Origin: Clostridia bacterium | Lineage (GTDB): Bacteria; Bacillota; Clostridia; Oscillospirales; Acutalibacteraceae | DNA: 7,385 nt | Assembly: GCA_024404125.1 (NCBI GenBank) | Contig: JAKSQL010000051.1 | Coordinates: 1-7,385 of the forward strand | Direction of reading: 5' to 3' | Shown: in pieces, positions 1-6,388 of the stretch | Layout: every line of letters begins with the position of its first letter | How positions within the stretch are numbered: the first letter of the stretch is position 1 | Notes under the pieces: model-generated | What the model was told of the DNA's origin: nothing | The model's input: the letters and a program-made list of their open reading frames with translations, nothing else | The model's database searches: none | Made by a program: the position numbers and the translations under genes

Positions 1-373
1 TCAGTACGGTGCGGACGTTTTCGTCGCAGAATTCAAAAATGCAGGTGTCATACAGTCCCGATGCGTGCTTTTCTGCGGCAAGCAGGTCATTTAAAAGGTA
101 TTCGTCATTATCCTTTTCGGGAGTGCTTGCCATACCGTAAGTGGCATTAAACGCTTTTACCGTACCGCCAGATACTTGTGTAGGCACTGTGCCGTTTTCA
201 ATATCGCAGAGCATTTTAAAATGATGATTTTCGGTCTGCGAGATTTCCGAAAATAAATTGCGTAACTGTTCATCGTTTGCCGCTTGGGAGTGCTTTTGAT
301 ATTTTTGAGCGCAAAGTTGTTCCTGCTTTTTCAAATCCTTTAATAAACCTGTTTCTTTTTCTGTAAGTTGCAT
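1..373 (-). CDS. CotF-family spore coat protein (partial, C-terminus beyond left edge)
   Basis: The reverse strand is open from an ATG at 373-371 to the window edge, giving the first 124 residues of a protein that begins MQLTEKETGLLKDLKKQEQL. The opening, the following helix with residues ENHHFKML (49-56), the GTVP turn (61-64) and the later stretch EKHASGLYD...IFEF (101-115) fit my memory of the short CotF-type coat proteins of Clostridia, which are ferritin-like helical bundles of about 150 residues. Roughly 25 to 40 residues should therefore be missing. Such proteins sit in the spore coat made by the mother cell; the exact role is usually unknown. The start is well fixed by AGGTGA six bases upstream and by the family's typical N-terminus. 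It follows the AEC transporter gene on the same strand after a 41-base gap filled by a hairpin. The family call is from recognition, not a search. Confidence 0.8.
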   Translation of the reverse strand, partial: MQLTEKETGLLKDLKKQEQLCAQKYQKHSQAANDEQLRNLFSEISQTENHHFKMLCDIENGTVPTQVSGGTVKAFNATYGMASTPEKDNDEYLLNDLLAAEKHASGLYDTCIFEFCDENVRTVL

Positions 374-376
374 AAA

Positions 377-409
377 AAATCACCTCACGCTTATTTTGTG
401 AGGTGATTT
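377..409 (-). terminator. Perfect 12-bp hairpin between AEC transporter and coat gene; likely terminator and/or RBS-masking element
   Basis: Bases 377-388 and 398-409 are perfect reverse complements, separated by a 9-base loop at 389-397. On the minus strand the stem begins six bases after the transporter's stop codon and its 3' arm runs into six consecutive T (379-374), three of them in the stem, so it has the form of an intrinsic terminator. Unusually, the T run ends directly on the coat gene's ATG and the 3' arm carries that gene's Shine-Dalgarno. It could end the leftward operon, block translation of read-through RNA, or both. Confidence 0.7.
380..385 (-). promoter_or_regulatory. Ribosome binding site of the coat gene, buried in a hairpin
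   Basis: AGGTGA read on the minus strand lies six bases before the ATG at 373. All six bases are paired within the 377-409 inverted repeat, so the site would be hidden in any transcript that contains the whole repeat. Confidence 0.75.
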
Positions 410-410
410 C

Positions 411-438
411 AATTTTATGCAAGCAACATACTTAAAGT
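411..438 (-). promoter_or_regulatory. Possible sigma-K-like promoter for the coat gene
   Basis: On the minus strand, AC at 438-437 is followed by 17 bases and then CATAAAATT at 419-411. The Bacillus sigma-K consensus is AC, 17 bases, CATANNNTA, so only the last base differs. Sigma K is the late mother-cell factor that drives coat genes, which fits the gene. The element overlaps the end of the transporter gene. The consensus is short and degenerate, so a chance match is quite possible. Confidence 0.35.
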
Positions 439-1332
439 AATTACTATCGGTACCGATACAAGTGAAAGTGCGGTGCTTAAAGAAACAAGCCCTACCGAGA
501 GCGGAGTATCGGCATCAAATTTTGCCGAGAACATCGTGCAGGCGGAAGCGGCGGGCGCGCAGACGGAAATTGAAAGAGCGGTAAGCATAGTGCCTCTTAT
601 ACCGCAAAGGTACATAATAATCATTGCCGCAAGCGGAAGTAAAAGGTTTCTAAACAGTATCGAAACAATATTCGGTATGCTCTTTAACACCCTAAACGGA
701 TTACTCTTTGCAAGATAATACCCTAAAATTATCATAGGAAGCGGTGTATTTAAAGCGGCAACATACGAAACGGAATCGTAAATAATTTTAGGAAGCGGTA
801 TAGAAAACAAGAAAATAATAAGCCCTAATGTAACACCGATAAGTCCAGGATTTAATACCAAAGACTTACCCTTTATATACTTTCGGTCACCGCTCATAAG
901 GTATACACCGTAGGTCCACATAATTACATTGAATACCGCAAGATACGCGGAACCGTAAAAAACACCGTTATCGCCTATTATCGCCTGTTGTAACGGTATT
1001 GCCACAAATCCGCTGTTTGAAAAGATTGCGGCAAAGCGGCGAACACGTGCCTGCTTTGAGTATTTGGGATTAAAAACTGCCGCCGATACGGCAATAAACC
1101 CTATATGGATAATCGCGGTGATAAGGAAGCAAAGCAAAAGGTCTTTAAGTTCGCTTTTATCAAACGGACGTACAAACGATTTTATAATCACGCAGGGCGT
1201 CACTACAATAAGAGCGATATCGGTCATTTGAGTGGCGCCCTCTTTGGTTATCATATTGAATTTGGTTAATATATATCCTAAAGAAATCAGAATAAAAAGT
1301 ATAAGTACCTGCGAAAATACAGTAGGAAACAT
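415..1332 (-). CDS. AEC-family (auxin efflux carrier / malate permease type) membrane transporter
   Basis: This 305-residue, very hydrophobic protein has the length and the roughly ten membrane segments of the AEC family, secondary carriers in the cytoplasmic membrane that move organic anions such as malate in bacteria. Recognisable family stretches are the N-terminal helix 1-22, SNSGFVAIPL at 105-114 (a conserved N-x-GF-x-x-P region), NPGLIGVTLGLI at 161-172, TPLPMIILGYYLA at 196-208 and a C-terminal pair of helices around APAASACTMFSAKFD (259-273). Like the family it has two halves, with a polar loop near 145-160. The ATG overlaps the galT stop by one base (TAATG), and a GGAG lies about 11 bases upstream, so translation is probably coupled to galT. 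Substrate cannot be told from sequence; a galactose-related role suggested by the neighbour is speculation. The family is not known for sugar transport. Confidence 0.85.
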   Translation of the reverse strand: MFPTVFSQVLILFILISLGYILTKFNMITKEGATQMTDIALIVVTPCVIIKSFVRPFDKSELKDLLLCFLITAIIHIGFIAVSAAVFNPKYSKQARVRRFAAIFSNSGFVAIPLQQAIIGDNGVFYGSAYLAVFNVIMWTYGVYLMSGDRKYIKGKSLVLNPGLIGVTLGLIIFLFSIPLPKIIYDSVSYVAALNTPLPMIILGYYLAKSNPFRVLKSIPNIVSILFRNLLLPLAAMIIMYLCGIRGTMLTALSISVCAPAASACTMFSAKFDADTPLSVGLVSLSTALSLVSVPIVITLSMLLA

Positions 1333-2822
1333 TATTTTACGCTCTCCGTAAATTTAATAAATGCCGTATGACCTTCTTCGTCCCGCTTGAAAACACCCGC
1401 GTGGCAAAGCACGGTTTCAAACACAAGACCTATTTCGTCATTTATTATTTTGTCTATGTTATCTTTGTTTATTGACGGGTATTTTTCTTTTATCATATTC
1501 GCCCAGTCGGCGTGCTTTTCTATACTTTCAATTTTGCTTATGTCTTTACCGTTTAATAATGCATCTTTAAGTAAAACCATTTCGTCTTTAAGGCGGGAAG
1601 GTAGTACAGCAAGCCCCATAACTTCTATAAGACCTATGTTTTCTTTCTTTATGTGATGCAGTTCCGAATGCGGATGGAATACACCGAGCGGATGCTCTTT
1701 TGTGGTGATGTTGTTTCTTAATACCAAATCAAGTTGATAATCCACGCCGCATCTTCTTGCAATCGGAGTTATAGTGTTATGCGGTGTATTATCGGTGTAA
1801 GCGAATATACCTACCGTTTCATCAGTGTAATCTCTCCAAGTGAGCAGTATCTTATTTGCAAGTTCGCACAAGCGGTCTTTATCCTTTGCGGTAAGACGTA
1901 TTACCGACATAGGCCACTTTACAATCCCTGCGGCAATATCCTCATAACCGTTAAATTTTATATCGGTTTCAATAGGTGCTTTTGCCATGGCAAAGGTGTA
2001 ATTTCCGCCTTGGAAATGGTCGTGCGAAAGTATTGACCCGCCTACAATAGGCAAATCCGCGTTTGAGCCGACAAAATAGTGAGGGAACTGCGATATAAAG
2101 TCAGTGAGTTTTTTAAATGTATCGGCATTTATCGCCATAGGTGAATGCTCACCGTTAAAAACTATGCAATGCTCGTTGTAGTAAACATAAGGCGAATACT
2201 GTAAAAACCAATCGCTGCCGTTTATTTTAACGGGGATAAGGCGGTGATTTTGCCTTGCGGGGAAATTTATTCTGCCTGCATACCCCTCACACTCTTTGCA
2301 TAAAAGACACTTAGGGTACCCTACCTGCGCGGCATTTTTAGCCGCAGCTATCGCTTTCGGGTCCTTTTCGGGTTTTGAGAGATTTACGGTTATATCAAGT
2401 GTGCCGTACTTTGTATCGGTTTGCCATTTTAAATCCTTTTTAATTCTGTAACGGCGGATATAATCACTGTCGCATGAAAGTTTGTAATAGTAATCGGTAG
2501 CATCTTTCGGAGAAACTTTATAAAGTTCGTAAAATTTATCCGTAACCTCGGAAGGTCTCGGCAAAAGTCGGGACATTACCTTAGTATCAAATAAGTCACG
2601 TTCCGTGACCGTATCGTTTATAAGACCTTTTTTAACCGCATAATCCAAAATTTCCTTAAGGGTACTTTCAAGGTCAACATCGCAAAAATCTTTATCGCAC
2701 GAATAATCGTCAACACCTAAACATTCAAGAAGCGAATTGGTAACAAATATTTCGTCACGTTTGTCAAAAAGACCTTTACTGAGGCCGTAGCAAATAAGTT
2801 TTCTTATACTTTCGTTTATCAT
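1332..2822 (-). CDS. galT: UDP-glucose--hexose-1-phosphate uridylyltransferase, class II (Firmicutes type)
   Basis: GalT exchanges UMP between UDP-glucose and galactose-1-phosphate, the middle step of the cytoplasmic Leloir pathway. The protein starts MINESIRKLICYGLSKGL, typical of the long Gram-positive class, and the 496-residue length fits. Numbered from this start, CLLCKEC is at 172-178, NFPARQNHRLIPV at 186-198, and the active-site region GGSILSHDHFQGG at 261-273, with the H-D-H-x-Q motif in the place of the HPHxQ motif of class I enzymes. A C-terminal domain with HPHSELHHIKKENIG (383-397) follows. An in-frame ATG eight codons earlier (2846) is rejected as start: it lies within a hairpin and has no Shine-Dalgarno, whereas the chosen ATG has AGGTGA four bases before it. 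No galK or galE is next to it; instead it is coupled to a transporter gene by a TAATG overlap. It may draw on partner enzymes encoded elsewhere. Confidence 0.92.
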   Translation of the reverse strand: MINESIRKLICYGLSKGLFDKRDEIFVTNSLLECLGVDDYSCDKDFCDVDLESTLKEILDYAVKKGLINDTVTERDLFDTKVMSRLLPRPSEVTDKFYELYKVSPKDATDYYYKLSCDSDYIRRYRIKKDLKWQTDTKYGTLDITVNLSKPEKDPKAIAAAKNAAQVGYPKCLLCKECEGYAGRINFPARQNHRLIPVKINGSDWFLQYSPYVYYNEHCIVFNGEHSPMAINADTFKKLTDFISQFPHYFVGSNADLPIVGGSILSHDHFQGGNYTFAMAKAPIETDIKFNGYEDIAAGIVKWPMSVIRLTAKDKDRLCELANKILLTWRDYTDETVGIFAYTDNTPHNTITPIARRCGVDYQLDLVLRNNITTKEHPLGVFHPHSELHHIKKENIGLIEVMGLAVLPSRLKDEMVLLKDALLNGKDISKIESIEKHADWANMIKEKYPSINKDNIDKIINDEIGLVFETVLCHAGVFKRDEEGHTAFIKFTESVK

Positions 2823-2826
2823 AATA

Positions 2827-2832
2827 TCACCT
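2827..2832 (-). promoter_or_regulatory. Ribosome binding site that decides the galT start
   Basis: AGGTGA on the minus strand, four bases before the ATG at 2822. It lies within the eight-codon extension made by the upstream ATG at 2846, which argues for the shorter protein. Confidence 0.8.
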
Positions 2833-2838
2833 AAACTA

Positions 2839-2863
2839 AAAGCCATCTTAAATAGATGGCTTT
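2839..2863 (-). terminator. 10-bp hairpin between the DUF3048 gene and galT; weak terminator or leader element
   Basis: Bases 2839-2848 and 2854-2863 are perfect reverse complements around a 5-base loop. The hairpin begins seven bases after the DUF3048 stop on the minus strand. The 3' arm ends in TTT followed by T, A, G, TTT, so the T tract is short and broken. It could be a weak terminator letting some transcripts continue into galT, or an RNA-stabilising structure. The galT ribosome binding site begins six bases after the stem and stays unpaired. Confidence 0.5.
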
Positions 2864-2870
2864 ATAAAAT

Positions 2871-3902
2871 TTATTGAAAACTCGGTTGAGAGGTCGAACT
2901 GTCGGGTAACAAAACCCAAGAGTTGCCCGCGCTTACCTTTAATTCATTCCCTGAAGCATCGGTTAAGGTTATCGGTGACGAAGCATCGCCTTTAGACCAA
3001 CTTATCGGTGCGTATGTGCCGTTTGTTATATAGTATCCGTTGCCGCCGTTTAATGCCACTTTTCTGTGCTTGCCGTCAGGGTAAGTGGAAATATTCGTCA
3101 TAAGAATAAATATATTCTTTGCGGTTACCGTTTCGCCGCTTACATAGTCTTTTCTTATGTTGTTAAATGAATAGCGAACGTACGTTTTTGCTTCGGCATC
3201 ATATTTAAAAGTGGTATTGTAACTTGGTGAGAAGTTAACCGAAACCTGATTTGCCGTACCGCCTGAAAGGGTTACTGTTTCGTCTGCCGAAACAAAGGAT
3301 TGCCAGAGTTTAGAGGTTGAAATAGTGGTTTTGAATTTCTTTGAAAGATATCCGAATAAATCGTTGCCGTAGGTGTAAAGGGTATGTTCGGAAGAAAGAC
3401 CGTTCGGTATACGCTTGCCGCCGTTGTTTGAGTCTATCGAATAATCGTCTGTATCTTTAAGGTGAGGAGCACAGTATGTGGGGTCCTGACCGCAGTGAAC
3501 ATAAATCGCATTATGCCCCATAGCAAGATCAACATAGGGGTATCTTGCGGAACGTACCGAACCTATACGGTCAACGTTCTTTATATTCTTAAATACTGCC
3601 ATAAGACGTGTAATACCGCCCTCAACCTCGGTCTCGTAAACTATATCCGCTTTTGTAAGACCTGTTTGGACAGGTTGAGCAATACCTATGTTGTTTATCA
3701 TAATCGCTACGGGACGTAAAGAAACCTGCTCGGCAGTAAGTTCCTCAAGACCTGTAAGCGGATTTACGAACAAGGTGGGTTTTGCGGGTGCTTCGCTTTC
3801 TTCGGAAACTTCCGCTACGGACGAACTGTCAACCTTTTTAGCACAACCTGCAAGGTTGAAAGCAAAAAGTATGCAAAGCGTTAAAGCTAAAATTTTTTTC
3901 AT
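2871..3902 (-). CDS. DUF3048 family (YerB-like) lipoprotein
   Basis: The protein starts MKKILALTLCILFAFNLAGC: a short charged start, a hydrophobic stretch and an LAGC lipobox, with Cys20 as the lipidated residue, so it should be tethered to the outer face of the membrane. A Ser/Glu/Ala/Pro-rich linker follows to about residue 43. The N-terminal DUF3048 domain (about 45-200) shows the family landmarks NPLTG (47-51), RPVAIMINN (63-71), KADIVYETEVEGGITRLMAVF region (84-104), RSARYPY (117-123) and SSEHTLYT (170-177). A second domain (about 215-335) ends with NGGNGYYITNG (285-295) and GNSWVLLP (326-333), as in full-length members, so it is not truncated at 343 residues. The molecular role of the family is unknown to me. 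An in-frame ATG at 3926 is rejected because it would put eight residues before the signal peptide, and GGGGGA sits seven bases before the chosen ATG. It is first in the leftward set, behind a good promoter. Confidence 0.88.
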   Translation of the reverse strand: MKKILALTLCILFAFNLAGCAKKVDSSSVAEVSEESEAPAKPTLFVNPLTGLEELTAEQVSLRPVAIMINNIGIAQPVQTGLTKADIVYETEVEGGITRLMAVFKNIKNVDRIGSVRSARYPYVDLAMGHNAIYVHCGQDPTYCAPHLKDTDDYSIDSNNGGKRIPNGLSSEHTLYTYGNDLFGYLSKKFKTTISTSKLWQSFVSADETVTLSGGTANQVSVNFSPSYNTTFKYDAEAKTYVRYSFNNIRKDYVSGETVTAKNIFILMTNISTYPDGKHRKVALNGGNGYYITNGTYAPISWSKGDASSPITLTDASGNELKVSAGNSWVLLPDSSTSQPSFQ

Positions 3903-3909
3903 TGAATAA

Positions 3910-3915
3910 TCCCCC
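3910..3915 (-). promoter_or_regulatory. Ribosome binding site that decides the DUF3048 lipoprotein start
   Basis: GGGGGA on the minus strand, seven bases before the ATG at 3902. It supports the signal-peptide start over the in-frame ATG at 3926. Confidence 0.7.
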
Positions 3916-3945
3916 AAGAATGCCATATATAGAATTTATGTGTAT

Positions 3946-3974
3946 ATTATACCTCTAAATGTTGTTTTCTGCAA
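3946..3974 (-). promoter_or_regulatory. Sigma-A-type promoter of the leftward gene set
   Basis: On the minus strand TTGCAG (3974-3969) is followed by a 17-base spacer and a perfect TATAAT (3951-3946). Transcription should start near 3939, leaving a leader of roughly 36 bases before the lipoprotein ATG at 3902. No operator-like repeat is obvious beside it. Confidence 0.8.
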
Positions 3975-3997
3975 GAGTTAAATTATAAAATTCGGTA

Positions 3998-4026
3998 TTG
4001 TGTATTTCGGTGATATATAGTATAAT
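3998..4026 (+). promoter_or_regulatory. Sigma-A-type promoter of the desulfurase-thiI operon
   Basis: TTGTGT (3998-4003), a 17-base spacer and a perfect TATAAT (4021-4026) point rightward. Transcription should start near 4033, giving a leader of about 29 bases, too short for a TPP riboswitch or T-box. The two divergent -35 boxes are only 23 bases apart. Confidence 0.75.
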
Positions 4027-4061
4027 AATAAAGAATATATGATTATTGTGGGAGCGCAGTA

Positions 4062-5201
4062 ATGAAAAATACAGTTTATCTTGATAACAGTTCTACCACT
4101 ATGCCCTGCAAATCGGCTATTGACGGTATAAATAACGCCCTTAATGAAAATTGGGGTAATCCTTCGTCCCTTCATATACTCGGTATGAATGCCGAAAACT
4201 GCATAAGCGATGCGCGGGAGAAAATCGCAGAAAAGTTATCCTGCCGGCAGGACGAAATATATTTCACCTCCTGCGGTACCGAGGGTAATAATACCGCAAT
4301 ATTCGGTGCTGCTTACCAAAGAAAAAAACTCGGTAAAAGGATAGTAACTACCTCTATTGAGCACCCTTCCGTGCTTGAAGCGATGAAACGGTTAGAGAGC
4401 GAAGGATTTGATGTGGTTTACATAAAGCCGCAACCAAACGGCTCAGTATCGCAAGAAGATTTAATCTCGGCTATCAACGGGGAAACGGTACTTGTAAGCA
4501 TAATGCTTGTAAACAACGAAACGGGTGCGTTTCAACCGGTAAAGCTTGCGGCGGAAATAATAAAGAAAAACAATGCACCTGCGCTTTTGCACTGCGATGC
4601 GGTGCAGGCATTCGGTAAAACCGATATAAAGGTATACGATTTAGGCGTAGATATGTTAACTGTAAGTGCACATAAGATACACGGTCCTAAGGGTATAGGC
4701 GCTCTTTTTGTTAAAAAAAGTGTTACGGTAAGACCGCTTATTGTAGGCGGCGGTCAGGAACGCGGATTCCGTTCGGGTACCGAAAGTGTGCCGCTTATTA
4801 TGGGCTTCTCGGGCGCACTTTCCGAATTGCCGGACATAAAGCCGTCTTTTGAAAAAATGCAAGCACTGAAAAATGCGCTTACCGAAAAAATAGAAAAAAG
4901 CGGTATTGCAGAAATAAATTCACCCTATGACGGACTGCCGTATATAGTTAATATTTCGCTTTTGGGATACCGTTCCGAAACGGTACTTCACTTTCTTGAA
5001 AGTAAAGATATTTACGTTTCTTCGGGCAGTGCCTGCGCAAAGGGCAAAGGCAGTCACGTGCTTAACGAAATGGGACTTAGCCGCGAGAGAACCGATAGCG
5101 CAATAAGGGTAAGTTTTTCTCGGTTTAACAGTATGGAAGATGTAGATAAACTCTTTGAAGCGATAATAGATGCAAGAAACAGTTTAAGAAGGTCAAACTG
5201 A
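4062..5201 (+). CDS. Cysteine desulfurase, NifS/IscS-like, dedicated partner of ThiI
   Basis: A PLP enzyme of the cytoplasm that takes sulfur from L-cysteine, releasing alanine and holding the sulfur as a persulfide on its own cysteine. At 379 residues it is full length. It starts MKNTVYLDNSSTTMPC, the usual N-terminal substrate-site strand. PLP-site residues are visible: TEGNN (73-77), His101 in SIEHPSV, Asn152 in LVNNETG, Asp179 and Gln182 in HCDAVQ, and the Schiff-base Lys205 in SAHKIHGPKG. The catalytic Cys325 is in SSGSAC (320-325), the NifS/IscS type of loop rather than the SufS type. GGGAG lies seven bases before the ATG. The stop overlaps the thiI start by one base (TGATG). In Bacillus subtilis the desulfurase NifZ is likewise next to thiI and supplies sulfur for 4-thiouridine in tRNA; the same job is inferred here. 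A general Fe-S cluster role is less likely without iscU or sufU nearby, but not excluded. Confidence 0.93.
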   Translation: MKNTVYLDNSSTTMPCKSAIDGINNALNENWGNPSSLHILGMNAENCISDAREKIAEKLSCRQDEIYFTSCGTEGNNTAIFGAAYQRKKLGKRIVTTSIEHPSVLEAMKRLESEGFDVVYIKPQPNGSVSQEDLISAINGETVLVSIMLVNNETGAFQPVKLAAEIIKKNNAPALLHCDAVQAFGKTDIKVYDLGVDMLTVSAHKIHGPKGIGALFVKKSVTVRPLIVGGGQERGFRSGTESVPLIMGFSGALSELPDIKPSFEKMQALKNALTEKIEKSGIAEINSPYDGLPYIVNISLLGYRSETVLHFLESKDIYVSSGSACAKGKGSHVLNEMGLSRERTDSAIRVSFSRFNSMEDVDKLFEAIIDARNSLRRSN

Positions 5202-6373
5202 TGAAAGAAATAATACTTATTAAGGACGGCGAACTTTCTCTTAAGGGACTTAACCGTCAGAACTTTGAGGATAAAATGATATCCAATATCCGCCGAAAAT
5301 TAAAAAAATTCGGGGATATCAAGATAAGAAAAGCACAGTCGGCAGTATATATAGAGCCACGGTCTGATGATTTTGACTTTGAGGCGGCGCTTGATGAAAT
5401 GTCCACCGTTTTTGGTGTTGCGGCATTCTCGAGGGCTTGTGTGTGCGAAAAAAATTTTGAGGATATAAAGCAAAAAGCACCCGTGTATCTTAAGGAAACG
5501 CTTATGGGTGTTAAAACCTTTAAGGTGGAAGCAAAGCGCGCGGATAAAAATTTCCCCTTAAAATCCCCCGAAATTTGTGCGGAACTCGGCGGAGTATTGC
5601 TTGAAAACTTTAGTAACCTTTCGGTAGACGTTCATAATCCCGATATAACCGTAACGGTAGAGATAAGGGATTTCGGCGCATATATAAGAGCAGGTCAGAT
5701 AAAAGGCGCAGGCGGTTTGCCTGCGGGGACTTCGGGCAGAGCACAGGTGCTTATATCGGGAGGTATTGACAGTCCCGTAGCCGCCTACACTATGGCGAAA
5801 CGCGGACTTATACTAAACGCGATACATTTTGCAAGTCCGCCCTATACAAGCAAAAGGGCTGAGCAAAAGGTTAAGACCTTGCTTAAAAAAGTGGCAAGAT
5901 ACAGCGGCACTATAAAACTTTCCATAGTGCCTTTTACCGAGATACAGGAAGAAATAGGAAAGTGCTGCCCCGAGGATTATTTTACAATTATTATGAGGCG
6001 TATGATGATGCGAATTTCGTGTATCGTGGCTGAGAAAGACGGTTGTATGGCACTCATCACGGGAGAAAGTTTAGGTCAGGTGGCAAGTCAGACCTTGCCG
6101 AGCATTGCCGCGACAGACAGTGTGTGCAATATCCCTACTCTCCGTCCGCTAATAGGAATGGATAAAGAAGAAATCGTAACTATTTCAAAGAAAATAGACG
6201 CGTTTGAAACGTCTATACTGCCTTATGAAGACTGTTGTACCGTATTTACTCCGAAACATCCGCATACACGTCCAAAACCCGGTCAATGCGAAAAGGCGGA
6301 GGAAAAACTCAATATTGACGTACTTATAGAAAGAGCGGTAAACGGAATAGTTTGTGAATACATAGATTTTTAA
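5201..6373 (+). CDS. thiI: tRNA uridine-8 sulfurtransferase ThiI, without rhodanese domain
   Basis: ThiI adenylates U8 of tRNA and replaces its oxygen with sulfur to give 4-thiouridine; in some bacteria it also feeds sulfur to thiamine thiazole synthesis. The 390-residue protein begins MKEIILIKDGELSLKGLNR, the typical ferredoxin-like start, followed by a THUMP RNA-binding domain (about 60-165, including FKVEAKRADKNFPLKSPEIC at 107-126). The PP-loop ATP-binding motif SGGIDSPVA is at 186-194, with HFASPPYTS (209-217) and ITGESLGQVASQTL (286-299) further on. The conserved EDCCTVFTPKHP segment (343-354) contains Cys345/Cys346, one of which should be the acceptor of persulfide sulfur. The E. coli enzyme is longer because it carries a C-terminal rhodanese domain; here the protein ends without one, as in B. 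subtilis, so sulfur should come directly from the adjoining desulfurase. AGAAGG is eight bases before the ATG. Confidence 0.95.
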   Translation: MKEIILIKDGELSLKGLNRQNFEDKMISNIRRKLKKFGDIKIRKAQSAVYIEPRSDDFDFEAALDEMSTVFGVAAFSRACVCEKNFEDIKQKAPVYLKETLMGVKTFKVEAKRADKNFPLKSPEICAELGGVLLENFSNLSVDVHNPDITVTVEIRDFGAYIRAGQIKGAGGLPAGTSGRAQVLISGGIDSPVAAYTMAKRGLILNAIHFASPPYTSKRAEQKVKTLLKKVARYSGTIKLSIVPFTEIQEEIGKCCPEDYFTIIMRRMMMRISCIVAEKDGCMALITGESLGQVASQTLPSIAATDSVCNIPTLRPLIGMDKEEIVTISKKIDAFETSILPYEDCCTVFTPKHPHTRPKPGQCEKAEEKLNIDVLIERAVNGIVCEYIDF

Positions 6374-6388
6374 AAGGGAAGATGATAA

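Noticed and set aside
473..718. Plus-strand open frame of 81 codons opposite the AEC gene
   Set aside because: It is antisense to a clear membrane transporter, has no ribosome binding site that I can see, and gives no recognisable protein. The same applies to antisense frames at 1387-1656, 1734-2036, 3462-3719 and 3688-3909.
2823..2846. Longer galT with an eight-residue N-terminal extension
   Set aside because: The upstream ATG lies within the 2839-2863 hairpin and has no Shine-Dalgarno; the extension itself encodes the AGGTGA serving the ATG at 2822, where the family's usual N-terminus begins.
3903..3926. Longer DUF3048 lipoprotein starting at 3926, with an extension resembling the one before galT (both begin MAF and contain GD)
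   Set aside because: The extension would precede a clean lipoprotein signal peptide and encodes the GGGGGA ribosome binding site. The similarity to the galT extension comes from both covering a Gly-coding ribosome binding site and is taken as chance.
4027..4061. Riboswitch (such as TPP) or T-box ahead of the desulfurase-thiI operon
   Set aside because: The leader predicted from the promoter is only about 29 bases, far too short for either, and no such conserved motif is visible.
3978..4175. Minus-strand open frame of 65 codons across the divergent promoters
   Set aside because: It overlaps the promoter region and the start of the desulfurase, and its product has low-complexity character. 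Minus-strand frames at 4474-4671, 4656-4862 and 7045-7284 are likewise shadows of real genes.
6194..6216. 7-bp inverted repeat with a 9-base loop inside thiI
   Set aside because: It lies in the middle of a conserved coding region with no T run and no gene boundary nearby; short repeats of this kind are expected by chance. A 7-bp repeat near 4969-4987 in the desulfurase gene is set aside for the same reason.
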